DNA of 48,899 bases from Leptolyngbyaceae cyanobacterium MO_188.B28 (GCA_030065175.1 JASJDH010000005.1:1-48899); one strand, 5' to 3'. Positions 36,606 to 47,600 are shown, counted from the stretch's first letter. The notes: generated by a model from the letters alone, not told the origin. Numbers and translations are program-made.

Positions 36606-37463
36606 CTATTCATGATCAAGGCTTAACGACAACTGATAAATTTCACGGCGCGGCAGAGACGTCAGCTGAGCCAGTTGTCGACTCGCCTGAGAGCGGGACA
36701 GTCCTTGGTTTAAGAGACTGGCTAATTCAAGCTTCAGTTCTGCTTCCGATAGGTCAAGCGCTGCCTGAGGAGCGCCCGCTAAAACCAGGGTGAATTCGCC
36801 CCGGGGTGGGTATTCGGTGTAATGGAAGATGGCGCCCTCAAGGGTTCCACGCCAGAATTCTTCATGTAATTTGGTCAACTCCCGGCCTAGGGCGACGGGC
36901 CGCTGCTTTCCCAACGATTCGGTTAAATCCTCAAGCGTTTGGAGGAGACGATGGGGCGCTTCATAGAGCACGATAGCCCGCGATTCAGTCCGTAGCTGTT
37001 CTAGGCGATCGCGGCGATCCTTCTGCTTAGTCGGCAGAAACCCCTCAAAGACAAACCGCTCGGCCGCAATCCCAGCCCCGCTCAAGGCAGTTATAACCGC
37101 GCTGGGACCGGGAATAGGGATAATGGGAATCTCAGCCTCTGCGCAGGCCTTAACCAATTTATAGCCAGGGTCGGAGATTCCCGGCGTCCCGGCGTCAGTC
37201 ACCAAAGCCAGGGTCTGACCTTGCTGGAGTCGCTGGAGCAATTCCGGGATACGCCGTTGGTGATTGTGATCGTGATAGCTTACTTGGGGGGTGTCAATCT
37301 GAAAATGCCGCAAAAGTTTACCCGTGTGGCGGGTATCTTCAGATGCGATCGCATCGACTTGATTGAGGGTCTGAATCCCCCGAAAGGTCATATCTTCTAG
37401 ATTGCCAATCGGCGTGCCGACCACATACAGGACACCGGGTTTAGACTCCATTTTGGACAGCAT
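36606..37463 (-). CDS. rsmI: 16S rRNA (cytidine(1402)-2'-O)-methyltransferase RsmI
   Basis: Methylates the 2'-O of C1402 in the decoding centre of 16S rRNA. It is 285 residues of the tetrapyrrole-methylase fold. Signature parts are YVVGTPIGNLEDMTFR, ASEDTRHTGKLL, TDAGTPGISDPGYKLV and PIPGPSAVITALSGAG, with FEGFLP later. A small helical C-terminal region (LSRSQASRQLAQLTSLPR) is usual. The ATG at 37461 or the one four codons later could be the start. It faces the atp operon with a convergent gap. Confidence 0.96.
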   Translation of the reverse strand: MLSKMESKPGVLYVVGTPIGNLEDMTFRGIQTLNQVDAIASEDTRHTGKLLRHFQIDTPQVSYHDHNHQRRIPELLQRLQQGQTLALVTDAGTPGISDPGYKLVKACAEAEIPIIPIPGPSAVITALSGAGIAAERFVFEGFLPTKQKDRRDRLEQLRTESRAIVLYEAPHRLLQTLEDLTESLGKQRPVALGRELTKLHEEFWRGTLEGAIFHYTEYPPRGEFTLVLAGAPQAALDLSEAELKLELASLLNQGLSRSQASRQLAQLTSLPRREIYQLSLSLDHE

Positions 37464-37490
37464 AAGGTTAAAATATCGAACAGTTGGGCT

Positions 37491-39581
37491 CTACTCAGCC
37501 AGGGTCCAAAGTTGAGGCGCGGCCACCTCATACCCTTGAGCATAGTCTACTCCGAGCGATTTAACCTTCTCCAAAATTGGGGCGTTGGCGACATACTCAG
37601 CAATCGTTTCTAAGCCCATGGCGTGTCCCATATGATTGACGGCTTCAACCATGGCGCAATTAACCGGATCATTAACGATGTCTGCAATAAAACTGCCATC
37701 AATCTTGAGATAATCCACCGGCAAATTCTTCAGATATCCTAAAGAAGACATACCGCTGCCAAAATCATCCAACGCAAACCGACATCCCATTTCCCTCAAA
37801 TTGTTGATTAACCGGATGGCGCTGTTGAGATTTGAGATGGCGACAGTCTCAGTAATCTCAAAGCAGACAAATTTAGCAGGAATATTGTAGAAAGACATCT
37901 GATCTTTGAGGAAATCGAAGAACTCATCGTCATTCACACTGGCGCCTGACAGATTAATCGTATGCAAACTTAAGGTATGGGGATTAGACAGTCGCCTTAA
38001 ATTAGCAGCGAGTCGACTGAAGACATTAGACACCACCCAACGATCAATTTTGGGCATCATCCCGTATCGCTCCGCCGGAGGAATGAACGCCATGGGCGGA
38101 AATTTTTTACCCTGTTCATCCACCAATCTGAGCAAGACTTCATAGTGATCAGTTGTTGTCGTCTCAGTTCCCAATGGCGTAATTTTTTGTAAATACAACT
38201 GAAATTGATTATTCTCTAAGGCTTGAGAGAGTTGCAGGAACCACTGAATCGAGGCGGATTGCTGAGCCAACTCCTGGTCATCCGGACGATAGACATAAAC
38301 TCGATTTCGGCCTCTATTTTTGGCGGCGTAGCAGGCGGTGTCAGCCTGAATCATCAGGCTGTCTGGGCTAGGACTGTCAGCATCCACCATCACCAGGCCG
38401 ATGCTGGCCCCAATTGCGAACACATGCTCCTGCCAAGCAAATCGAAATTTTTGGAGGCTCTCACAAAGCGTATGGGCTAACTGCAGCGCATTCTCCAGCG
38501 GACACTGATAGAGTAAGAGCCCAAATTCATCTCCTCCCAATCGGCTGATAATATCGGCTTTGCGAATTTTTGTCTGCAATAGGGCGGTCACTTGACGCAA
38601 TAGTTCATCGCCAGCGCTATGACCACAGGTGTCATTAACGATTTTGAAATGATCTAAATCGAGATAGCCCAGAACATGACATTGATTCTCCATTCTGGCG
38701 TCATTGACCGCTCGTTTTAGATATTGACTAAACTCACTGCGATTGAGCAATCCAGTCAGAGCGTCGTGGCTGGCTTGCCAGGAAAGCTGATGCGCCATTC
38801 GGCGTTCTTCCGTAACGTCGGTAAACACCAGCACAGCGCCAACAACCTGGCCAGACTTAGCCCGAATCGGAGCGACTGAGTCGCGAATGGCGAATTCGTC
38901 ACCGGTTCGACTGATTAAGGTGGCGTAATGGTTAGTGATATGAACAATCCGATTCTCTTGCAGCGCAACTTCAACTGGGTTCTCTAAAGGCTGACGGGTC
39001 CGTTCATGAACAATTTTGAATACATTCGCTAGCGGCAGTTCCTTCGCTTCTTCCATCGACCACCCGGTGAGATATTCGGCCACGGGGTTCAACCCATTCA
39101 CCCGCCCCTGAACATCCGTCGTAATGACCGCATCGCCAATTGACTTCAGCGTCACTTGCGCCAGTTCTTTTTCCTGGAAGAGGGCCTGCTCCATCGCCTT
39201 GCGCTCAATCGCGTAACGCATAGCCCGCACCAGCAGAGCGCCATCAATTTGACCTTTGACCAAATAGTCCTGGGCGCCTTGTCGCACTGCCTCAAGCGCT
39301 ACTTGCTGATCATTAAGCCCGGTCAGGACTACCAGGGGTATCTTATGGGCGGCGGCGTGTATTTTTCGAACATTATCCAGTCCTAAGCCATCTGGCAGCG
39401 ACAAATCCAGCAAAATCAGATCGGGGGAATTTTGTTCGAGCGCAAGAAATGCATCCCGCAGAGATTCAACCTGTAATAGTGCGAACTGGGTTTCACCGGT
39501 TTCTTCTAGCGTTTCCTGAAGCAAATCAGCATCCGCCAAACTATCCTCGATCAACAGAATGCTGAGGGATTTTTGGGTCAT
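37491..39581 (-). CDS. Response regulator with PAS, GGDEF and EAL domains
   Basis: Cyclic di-GMP enzyme under phosphorylation control, 696 residues. REC domain (1-125): acidic Glu12-Asp13, phospho-acceptor Asp59, Lys109. PAS (about 138-262). GGDEF (about 270-430): intact GGDEF at 349-353 and an RxxD inhibitory site RKAD at 340-343, so cyclase activity is likely and self-limited. EAL (about 445-690): the signature reads EVLLR (481-485), a common cyanobacterial variant, and the metal/catalytic residues Asn543, Glu575, Asp605-Asp606, Lys626 and Glu662 are present, so phosphodiesterase activity is also plausible. It follows a single-domain regulator on the same strand. The PAS-GGDEF part is very like that of the divergent CheB-CheR fusion. 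Confidence 0.95.
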   Translation of the reverse strand: MTQKSLSILLIEDSLADADLLQETLEETGETQFALLQVESLRDAFLALEQNSPDLILLDLSLPDGLGLDNVRKIHAAAHKIPLVVLTGLNDQQVALEAVRQGAQDYLVKGQIDGALLVRAMRYAIERKAMEQALFQEKELAQVTLKSIGDAVITTDVQGRVNGLNPVAEYLTGWSMEEAKELPLANVFKIVHERTRQPLENPVEVALQENRIVHITNHYATLISRTGDEFAIRDSVAPIRAKSGQVVGAVLVFTDVTEERRMAHQLSWQASHDALTGLLNRSEFSQYLKRAVNDARMENQCHVLGYLDLDHFKIVNDTCGHSAGDELLRQVTALLQTKIRKADIISRLGGDEFGLLLYQCPLENALQLAHTLCESLQKFRFAWQEHVFAIGASIGLVMVDADSPSPDSLMIQADTACYAAKNRGRNRVYVYRPDDQELAQQSASIQWFLQLSQALENNQFQLYLQKITPLGTETTTTDHYEVLLRLVDEQGKKFPPMAFIPPAERYGMMPKIDRWVVSNVFSRLAANLRRLSNPHTLSLHTINLSGASVNDDEFFDFLKDQMSFYNIPAKFVCFEITETVAISNLNSAIRLINNLREMGCRFALDDFGSGMSSLGYLKNLPVDYLKIDGSFIADIVNDPVNCAMVEAVNHMGHAMGLETIAEYVANAPILEKVKSLGVDYAQGYEVAAPQLWTLAE

Positions 39582-39763
39582 GACGTCCCTGCTGCTGACA
39601 TAAAATACTTACTACCGAAGGATTAAAGTTCGGCTAATACGCCTATACACTTCATAGTCATCGTATTCGCGTTGCCCCCATCCCAGTAGAGGGGGAATAC
39701 ATAAAACGCCCTCCACCCCGAGGGAAAAAAACTCCGTGTTTTCTCTGACAGGCTCTCGTCTTG

Positions 39764-39801
39764 AAAGCGTGAGGAGTGATTCAAATCGCCCACGCTTTTT
39801 T
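39764..39801. terminator. Hairpin between the two response-regulator genes
   Basis: AAAGCGTG (39764-39771) pairs with CACGCTTT (39791-39798), and T continues to 39801 on the plus strand. As the flanking genes are on the minus strand, where the T-run is short, its role as a terminator is uncertain. Confidence 0.35.
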
Positions 39802-39813
39802 CACCCTCGACGT

Positions 39814-40263
39814 CTAAGTATTTTTGGGGGGGAGTTTGACCACAGTCAACCAAAAAGCTTCGGTCATCTCGATCACCCGCATGAACTGGGTGAGATCGAC
39901 GGGTTTAGCAATATAGCAATTGGCGTGAAGTTTATAGCTTCGCAGCACATCTTCTTCAGCCGTCGACGTGGTGAGAACGACAATCGGAATGGTCATTAAA
40001 TCCGGATCGGTTTTAACTTCCGCTAAGACCTCTCGACCGCTTTTCCTAGGCAGATTCAGATCCAATAGAACAATATCAGGTCGAGGCACGACAGCGTAAT
40101 TTCCTTCCTGGCGAAGAAAACTTAAAGCTTCTACACCATCTTCGACAATGTGCAAGTTATATAACACTTTACCGCTTTCAAACGCCTCGATCGCCAGATC
40201 GGCGTCTGTTGGGGAATCTTCAACCAATAAGATTTCTAGGGGTCGAGTGAGTTGATCGATCAT
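39814..40263 (-). CDS. Single-domain response regulator (Rcp1-like)
   Basis: CheY-like receiver of 149 residues without an output domain. Acidic pair Glu15-Asp16 (LLVEDSPTD), phospho-acceptor Asp68 ([13 protein letters not shown]), Thr98/Thr99 and Lys120 (CYIAKPVDL). The '[17 protein letters not shown]' form and the C-terminal helix are typical of the Rcp1 group that partners cyanobacterial phytochrome-like kinases. It lies between the large histidine kinase gene upstream and the REC-PAS-GGDEF-EAL gene downstream, all on one strand, and so is the likely phosphate acceptor of that kinase (inference). Confidence 0.95.
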   Translation of the reverse strand: MIDQLTRPLEILLVEDSPTDADLAIEAFESGKVLYNLHIVEDGVEALSFLRQEGNYAVVPRPDIVLLDLNLPRKSGREVLAEVKTDPDLMTIPIVVLTTSTAEEDVLRSYKLHANCYIAKPVDLTQFMRVIEMTEAFWLTVVKLPPKNT

Positions 40264-40616
40264 GGGCGTTGCATCACTTGACTAATACAAAATGCTCAAG
40301 CGTCTTTCGATAAATATTGGAAATCATAACGATTTCAAAGCTCTGTTGTTAATGAATAAGCTTTCCTGTTTGGCGAGGCGCTTCTTTATAAGTCAGGGTT
40401 AAATTCTACAGCCTGTCGCTTTGTCAGTTGTGATCTAAAACAACCTGATTTAACCCCTCAAATTACGGCGACATAGTGATTAACTTATCCGTCAATTCAT
40501 CCATCAATGGGTTAAATTCTACAGCCTGTCGCTTTGTCAGTTGTGATCTAAAACAACCTGATTTAACCCCTCAAATTACGGCGACATAGTGATTAACTCG
40601 TCCGTCAATTCATCCA
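40264..40616. other. Kinase-regulator intergenic region (353 bp), mostly a duplicated element
   Basis: The part next to the kinase gene is a tandem duplication (separate entry). The remaining 130 bp before the response regulator start contain no clear promoter consensus. Confidence 0.6.
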
Positions 40617-40621
40617 TCAAT
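40396..40621. repeat. 113-bp tandem duplication, two copies
   Basis: Copy 1 is 40396-40508 and copy 2 is 40509-40621. They differ only at two adjacent bases (TA against CG, near the TAACTTATCC / TAACTCGTCC position). Each copy contains GGGTTAAAT and ATTTAACCC as a 9-bp inverted repeat (40396-40404 with 40448-40456). Copy 2 runs 5 bp into the 3' end of the kinase gene and includes its stop codon. Confidence 0.95.
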
Positions 40622-43600
40622 TTAGAAAAGGCAAGGTGAAATAAAAAATTGTCCCTTGGCCAGTATCTGATTTTACCCATATCTGACCGCCGTGGCGTTC
40701 TACAATTTTTTTGCACACCGCTAGCCCAATCCCCGTGCCCGGATATTGCTTACGGGTGTGTAAGCGTTGGAAAAGTGTGAAGATGCGTTCGGTATATTCT
40801 GGCTCAATCCCAATCCCATTGTCCCGCACAAAAAAGAGCCAGCGCCCAGGCAACCGATGGGAAACGCCGGGCGGATCAGACACCACTGTTCCATCACGGG
40901 TTCGCCATCTCCCTTCGGTATATCGAATGGCTGAGATATGGATTTTGGGAGACTCTTCCCCCTTGAATTTAATGGCGTTGCTAAGTAAATTTTGCAGGAG
41001 TTGAATAAGTTGACCTTCATCGGCCATTACCTGAGGTAAAGGGTCAGAGGTCACGGCGGAGCTAGACTGAGCGATTGCGATCGCTAAATTGTCTAAAACC
41101 TTCTCCAAGACTTGATCCCCAGAGATGAGTTGAAACGTCCCACGGCGTTTGCCGACTCGGGAGTAATTCAGTAAATCCTGAATCAATTGCTGCATTCGGT
41201 TACCCCCATCTACGATGTAACCGATATATTTATTCGCCCTGGCGTCGAGTCGACCAGCATAACGCTTTGATAATAGTTGGCCGTAGCTAGTCACCGCCCG
41301 CAGCGGTTCTTGCAAGTCATGGGAGGCGACATAGGCGAACTGTTCTAGGTCTGCATTTGAGCGTTCTAGGTCACGAGTGCGTTCAACTAAAGCGTCTTGG
41401 CTCCGACGGTGTTCCAACGCGCTGGCGAAAATTTCCGCAACCATTCTTAAACGCGTCACATCGCGCTCGCTCCAGTCCCTTTCCGACCGAACTGACTCGA
41501 TACTGAGCAAACCCAAGAGCGAATTGGCGTAAACTATCCGCACCGCCACCAGCGACTGGATTCCGTCTGATTGGCATAATGCTTTTTCGGCGCTAGCCTC
41601 TGGCGGCAAATCAGACAGTGATCCGATTCGCACCACGCCAACCCGCTGCAGTTGCCGATCCAACCATGGGGCGTGCGCGCCCAGCAACCCCGCTGTCAAA
41701 TCCAGCTGAGTGGGCTCAATACCGGAGACGCACCAGGCGTAGACACACTGGGAAGTTTTGCTTTGATTCGGTCTGAGAATAACGTGTCCACGGTCAGCAT
41801 GCATGAATTCACTGATCGCTTCTAAGGCGGTTTCAATTCCCTGGTCCACTGCATCTGGGTTCAAGTTGATAAATTGATTAGAAATCTCACTGATGAGTTC
41901 TTCCAACTCAGCTTGGTACTTGAGGGTCGCTTCTATCTGCTGACGCTCCGTAATTTCCTGGTGCAACAATTGATTCGCCTGGGTCAACTCAGCAGTACGC
42001 GATTCAACCATTTGCTCAAGCCGATCCTGGTACTGCCACAATTCCGCTTCAGCCTGCTTACGCTCGCTAATATCTCGAATAATGGCCAAAAAACCCAGGG
42101 CTTTACCCTGGCTATCCTTAACCGCCGTATCGACAGTTTCACTCACAAACACACGGCCATTCCGACGACGGCAACTCACCTCGTAAGGTTTCAACCGCGC
42201 CTCTGCATCGAGGTTGAATCGGCTCCGACCTTGGACCTCATAATCGTCGACATTAGCGTATAGGATTCGGGTATGTCTGCCTCGCACCTCATCGGCGGAA
42301 TACCCAAACATCTGAGTAAAGGCAGGATTCAGCAACCGCATATGGCGGTCTTTATCGGCAAAAATCAGGGCGTCAGGAATCGCTTTGAGGATCGCTTCAA
42401 ACTCAGCGTTCTTTCGATCAAGGGACTCCTGTAAGGCTCTACGCTCAGCGACTTCCTGAATTAGCTGCTGATTCACTCCCCGTAGCGCCGCTGTACGCTC
42501 CCACACCCGATGTTCTAATTGCTTGTTGGCTTGCTCCAGATTCTGATTGACCTGACTGAGCGTCTGCTGAATCTGCTTAAGCTGGGTGATCTCTCTAGCA
42601 AACACAACAATACCCAACGGAGCGCCTTGAGAATCATGATGAACCGTCTTGGTGGTCAAATAATGCCTGAACTCACCTTGGACACTAACAGTTTCTTCAA
42701 ACGTAATCGATTGAGCAGACGCAAGTAGTTTCTGATCATCCGCCTTAATCCGAGCAGCCACTTCAGCCGGGAATAAATCTGCATCCGTCAGCCCGATGAT
42801 CGCCTCAATCGATTGACTGAACAGACGGGCTCCAGACTGATTAATCAGTTGATAACATCCTTGAACATCTTTGAAGAAAACCGCATCCGGCGTTGCGTCA
42901 ATGATAGAGCGCAACAGACTGTAGTTTTCCTGCAAGGCGCTTTCTGCTTCCTGACGCTCTTGAACTTCTTGAGCTAATTTCTGATTAGCGACGGTTAATT
43001 CAGCTGTTCGGTCCTTAACCCGCTGCTCAATCTCCGTCTGAGTCCGCCGCAGCATCCCCTCAACCAACTGACGTTCAGCCACTTCATTGATTAGCGACTG
43101 ATTGATCCGACTTAATTCGGCAGTCCGTTGATCCACTAATTGTTGGAGTTCGCCAACCGCACCGTACATTTCCGTAATATCAAGGACTCGTAGAAGATTC
43201 GTCTGAGTGATAATACCCACCAACTCTCCGTGTTCCCCCGTAATCACAAACCGGTGAAGATGCCGATATTGCATTTCCCGGTGCGCTTTCCACAGGGAAT
43301 CCTCGGGATGGACTGGAATCAACGGACTACTCATTACCGTTTGGGCTTGGGTCTGCGCTAAATCCAGGCCCAAGGCCTGAAATCGGACAACATCCCGCTC
43401 AGTGACAATACCCACAGGAATCAGCCTTTGGGCGGGAGAATCGTTCTTTTTCCCGCCCGACATTCCACGCCCCCCATGCTCTTCTTCTCCGCCTCCCCTC
43501 TCCGTGATTTCCTCCACAATCACCACACAACTCACCTGCCGTTTAGTCATCAGCTCAACGAGACTGAGCAATGTAGCCGTAGGTGGGGCATGGATCACTT

Positions 43601-44051
43601 GAGTCGTCATCGCATCGCCAACCTGCCGACCTTTGAGTAAATTATCAGGCTGCAACGCATGACGAATGCTCGTAGGCGTCACAACCCCAATCAGTCGGCC
43701 TTGGGGATCAACAACCGGAAGGTAACGAATTCGATGCTGCTTCAACAACGCTAGAGCAGTCAACACATTTTCAGATTCGGATTGGATCAGAGTCATCACT
43801 TTCCGAATCATCACCGCAGCGATCTCAGTGTCAGAAAGGTTGACGCCTACCGCAGTCAGCCTGACAATATCCCTTTCCGTCAACACGCCAACCAGACGAT
43901 CGCCTTCCACCACAAAAGCACAGCACGTCCGAATTTGACTCATCTGCTTAATGACAGCCGGAACAGCCATATCAGGCGTCACGGAAAGAATGCGGCGTTC
44001 TATCGCCCGTTCCAGATGAGGGAGATGGAGATGTAGGTCGGAGACTTGCAT
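40617..44051 (-). CDS. Hybrid-input histidine kinase: CBS x4, PAS x2, GAF, HisKA-HATPase
   Basis: Sensor kinase of 1144 residues without membrane helices, thus cytoplasmic. Four CBS domains (about 15-295) form two Bateman pairs, which usually bind adenine nucleotides; the third contains a Gly/Glu/Lys-rich insertion at about 184-206. Coiled coil (300-375) leads to PAS (378-495), another coiled coil, PAS (about 545-670), a coiled coil, GAF (about 700-870), then HisKA with phospho-acceptor His911 (VASHDLQEPLRAV) and the ATPase with NLLSNAIKFK (N box), RDNGIGIEPEY (G1) and GTGIGLAVCKKIVERHGG (G2). The GAF carries no CEC-type bilin-binding cysteine signature that I can see, so it is not an obvious phytochrome. 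It heads a three-gene row with two response regulators. Confidence 0.95.
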   Translation of the reverse strand: MQVSDLHLHLPHLERAIERRILSVTPDMAVPAVIKQMSQIRTCCAFVVEGDRLVGVLTERDIVRLTAVGVNLSDTEIAAVMIRKVMTLIQSESENVLTALALLKQHRIRYLPVVDPQGRLIGVVTPTSIRHALQPDNLLKGRQVGDAMTTQVIHAPPTATLLSLVELMTKRQVSCVVIVEEITERGGGEEEHGGRGMSGGKKNDSPAQRLIPVGIVTERDVVRFQALGLDLAQTQAQTVMSSPLIPVHPEDSLWKAHREMQYRHLHRFVITGEHGELVGIITQTNLLRVLDITEMYGAVGELQQLVDQRTAELSRINQSLINEVAERQLVEGMLRRTQTEIEQRVKDRTAELTVANQKLAQEVQERQEAESALQENYSLLRSIIDATPDAVFFKDVQGCYQLINQSGARLFSQSIEAIIGLTDADLFPAEVAARIKADDQKLLASAQSITFEETVSVQGEFRHYLTTKTVHHDSQGAPLGIVVFAREITQLKQIQQTLSQVNQNLEQANKQLEHRVWERTAALRGVNQQLIQEVAERRALQESLDRKNAEFEAILKAIPDALIFADKDRHMRLLNPAFTQMFGYSADEVRGRHTRILYANVDDYEVQGRSRFNLDAEARLKPYEVSCRRRNGRVFVSETVDTAVKDSQGKALGFLAIIRDISERKQAEAELWQYQDRLEQMVESRTAELTQANQLLHQEITERQQIEATLKYQAELEELISEISNQFINLNPDAVDQGIETALEAISEFMHADRGHVILRPNQSKTSQCVYAWCVSGIEPTQLDLTAGLLGAHAPWLDRQLQRVGVVRIGSLSDLPPEASAEKALCQSDGIQSLVAVRIVYANSLLGLLSIESVRSERDWSERDVTRLRMVAEIFASALEHRRSQDALVERTRDLERSNADLEQFAYVASHDLQEPLRAVTSYGQLLSKRYAGRLDARANKYIGYIVDGGNRMQQLIQDLLNYSRVGKRRGTFQLISGDQVLEKVLDNLAIAIAQSSSAVTSDPLPQVMADEGQLIQLLQNLLSNAIKFKGEESPKIHISAIRYTEGRWRTRDGTVVSDPPGVSHRLPGRWLFFVRDNGIGIEPEYTERIFTLFQRLHTRKQYPGTGIGLAVCKKIVERHGGQIWVKSDTGQGTIFYFTLPFLN

Positions 44052-44648
44052 GGCAATAGCGCTTGCTCGGGAGAAAATTCGGCAGGTCGTAATTTGTTTT
44101 AAGTGTCCTCAAGGCTAGGGAGCCCCCCTAACAATCAGCTGTGTTTTGTATGCTGTGTTTTATATATAGGTCTCTAAAAGTCTCTAAAATCAGCTCCTCA
44201 AGGGGGCATCTCCCTTTAAGACGTCCAGATCTTCATAAGACAGCCCTATCCGGACTCACCTCTCTATTTAATCCTGCTTAATTGAAGCTCAGAAAAAAAA
44301 GGGCGATCAACTTAAATCGGGCAATTTACATCAGGAAATTTTCCTTAAAGCGGAATGGACAAGGCAGAATCCAGTTCCTGACTGCCTTCCGCTTCCTTAC
44401 TTCTTTCTCTCCTGAATACCCGTAGCTTAAATTACTCGCCAAAAAATTAAATAAGAAGAAAGTTTGAGTATCAATTTTCTTAAAAATGGGAACTCTATAC
44501 TTCTAATCCGTTTCTCTGTAGTCTCCATCCCGCTCAAGCATACGAACATTGTCTGCATAAATCTGAATTAACCGATTTGTACAGCTTGCATAGCTGAGGC
44601 ATCAGACACACACCACAGAACGTAAGCTCAAACCTGCTGAGGAGTTCC
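44052..44648. other. Divergent region between kinase and CheB-CheR fusion (597 bp)
   Basis: Promoter region for both. It contains a near-tandem 14-bp repeat (GCTGTGTTTTGTAT / GCTGTGTTTTATAT at 44138-44165) and a 10-bp tandem repeat TCTCTAAAA at 44171-44190. The plus-strand gene is preceded by GAGGAG 5 bp before its ATG. No RNA gene or other frame is seen. Confidence 0.5.
44643..44646 (+). promoter_or_regulatory. Ribosome binding site of the CheB-CheR fusion
   Basis: A GAGGAG stretch (core GGAG) ends a few bases before the ATG at 44649, which supports this start for the partial gene. Confidence 0.6.
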
Positions 44649-47600
44649 ATGACAAGTGATAATTCCACACCTCATTGTTCGGATTTGACAGCTTCTAAGG
44701 CGCGCACCCTTACTGACATCACCGCCAATGATCCAGTGATCGGGAAGCCTCAGCAGTTAGAAGCCTCTCCCCACAGGAACGCTAACTTTTTCGTAGTCGG
44801 GATTGGGGCCTCCGCCGGAGGTTTGCAGGCGCTGAGAGATTTTTTCGCCCATATCACCAAAGACAGCGGAGCGGCTTTTGTTGTCATTCAACACCTGTCG
44901 CCAGACTACAAAAGCCTCATGAAAGAACTCTTGGGGCGGTACACTCACATCGCCATCCATCCCATAGAAGACGGCATGGTTCTGGCCCCTGATTCAATCT
45001 ACTTAATTCCACCAGGACACAACCTAAAGGTCTGCCAGGGACGCTTTTCTCTCACCCAGCAAAAACGTCCAAAGGATGGAGAACTGAATCTTCCCATCGA
45101 TCTGTTTTTTACATCCCTAGCCCAGGACTGTTTGAATCGCGCCATCGCCATTGTGCTTTCCGGCACGGGTAGCGATGGCATCCAGGGCATCCAAGCCATC
45201 AGCCAGGTTGGAGGAGTTGCATTGGCGCAAGATCCCACTACCGCTGAGTTTGGCGGCATGCCTCAGAATGCCGTCAACACCGGTATGGTGAGCGCCGCTC
45301 TACCGCCTCCAGAACTCGCCAAGTTAGTATCCAGACTAGTCTGCGACCCGCGCGAGCGTCAAAAATTTCATCCGATCCCTCCCTCAATCCCGATTCAAGA
45401 GAATCAACTTCAGCAGATTCTGCGGCTGCTGACCCTCCACGAAGGGATTGACTTTAGCCATTACAAAACCAGAACCCTAATTCGGCGGATACAACAGCGG
45501 TGTATGATTGCTGGATTTAATGATGTCAATCTCTACCTCAAGACCTTGGAAGCCTCTCCTGAACAACGGCAGGTGCTGAGGCGGGACATACTGATTTCAG
45601 TAACCTGCTTTTTTCGCGATCCTCAAGCTTGGGAGTTTCTCAAAACACAAATCCTACCGCCTCTAGTGGACAAAATGTCTGCTGAGGCCCCCCTACGCAT
45701 TTGGGTCACCGCGTGCGCCACCGGAGAGGAAGCCTACTCCATGGCCATCTTAATCGACGAGATCGCAGCAAACCAAGGAAAGCCTGTTCACGCCAAAATT
45801 TTCGCCACCGATTTAGACAACCAATGTCTGGAACAGGCCCACCAAGGAATTTATCCCGAAACCATCGCCGATGACATCTCCGAACATCGTTTACAGCGCT
45901 ACTTTAACTACACAGAAGGTAAATACAAGGTTATCCGCCGTATACGAGAACTCATCGTCTTCGCACCTCATAACTTGGTGAAGGACGCCAACTTTAGCCG
46001 ACTACATTTGGTCAGCTGTCGTAATGTACTGATCTATATGGATGCGCCGCTGCAGCAGCAAATTCTGAAAGGATTACATTTCGCCCTAGATCGAAACGGA
46101 CTGCTATTCTTGGGCGAAGCCGACAGTTTGGGGGAACTGGAAGACGAGTTCATTACCTGCAGTTATCATTACAAAGTTTATCAAAAACGGCGCGATGTGC
46201 AATTGTCGCATGTGTGGCCTGAGCGGAAGCTCATCAAACCTTCTCCGCTCGCCAGAAGGCTCCCAGCTAGATTTCCCCGAACCCAATCCAACTTAGGGAA
46301 TGAACATCGCCTGCAAAATGCCTTTAGACTGCTTGTCTCCATTCGGCGAGACTGTTGCCTGATCGTAGATAAGCACGGCCATCTGATTCATGCGTTTGGC
46401 GCCACCCCAGATATTTTGCCGCCGCCTAACGGTCAGGTTAGCAACGAAGTGCTTAAAATGGTGGCTCGCCCCTTACAGTTACCGTTGAACACAGCGCTGA
46501 ATCGAGCCCGTAAAACAAAAGAGACGGTGCATTACAACGCGATCAACTTGAATCCCGAAACGTCAGCTACCGTCAACTTATGGGTCGTGTTCTATTCGAG
46601 CAATCGATTGGCGGACGACTATTTTATTGTGTTAATTCAGCCAGGAGCCCCCCCCTTAAAAAGGCCTCGACCGCAGAGTATAAACCCTGCTGAACAAACC
46701 TCTGGAGAGATTTTTTTTGAATTAGAGTCCCAGTTAAAAAGCACCCGAGAGAGCTTACAAGCCACCATTGCAGAGTTAGAAACCGCCAATGAAGAACAGA
46801 TGGTGACCAACGAAGAACTCGTCACCTCCAATGAAGAACTGCAAAGCGCCAACGAAGAACTGCAATCGGTCAACGAAGAACTCCACACCGTCAACGGTGA
46901 ATATCAATCCAAAATCGAAGAGCTGACTGAACTTAATAACGATATTGACAACCTGTTGGCCAGTACTGACATCGGTGTCATTTTTTTAGACAGGGAGTTG
47001 CGCGTCCGTCGGTTCACCCCAGCAGCAACTCGAGTTTTTTCAGTGGTTCACAGCGATGTGGGCCGTCCCATCACCCATCTGAATCACCATTTAGACATCA
47101 ACAATTTGCATCACCAGCTGAAAGAGGTTCTAGCCGCCAACCAATCTCTAGAGCGTGAGGTCAAACTAAACGATTCAGAACAATATTTGCTTCTGCGCGT
47201 TAACCCCTACCGCTTACAGGACCAGAAAGTGGATGGATTAGTGCTGACCTTGATCGACATCACCGTCATTACACAAACCCAAAAAGCGTTACAAGAAAGC
47301 AATGCGCTACTGCAAACTGTGATTAACTCAACCCCTGATCAGATCCATGTAAAAGACTCTTCAGGGTGCTATCGGCTGGTCAATGAAGCAACTTTGAGGT
47401 TCTTCAATATGCCGATGGAACAAGTCATCGACTCCGATCTCATAGATCTAAAGGTATTGCCAGAGGCTGCAACCCAAAAATCCCTTGAGGAAGATCAAAG
47501 AGTCCTTAAAACAGGGGAAAGTTTAACCTTTGAAGAATCCCTACAAACGTTCACAGGAGAAGAATTCCATCATCTAACCACCAAAACTGTCTGCCATAAT

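Noticed and set aside
40617-44051. Kinase GAF domain as a phytochrome-type bilin sensor
   Set aside because: No DxCF or equivalent bilin-binding cysteine signature is visible, and no PHY domain follows; a general GAF is the safer reading.
45000-46900. Minus-strand frames opposite the CheB-CheR fusion
   Set aside because: The plus strand encodes continuous CheB, CheR and coiled-coil motifs; the antisense translations are biased in Ser/Pro/Arg and lack motifs.
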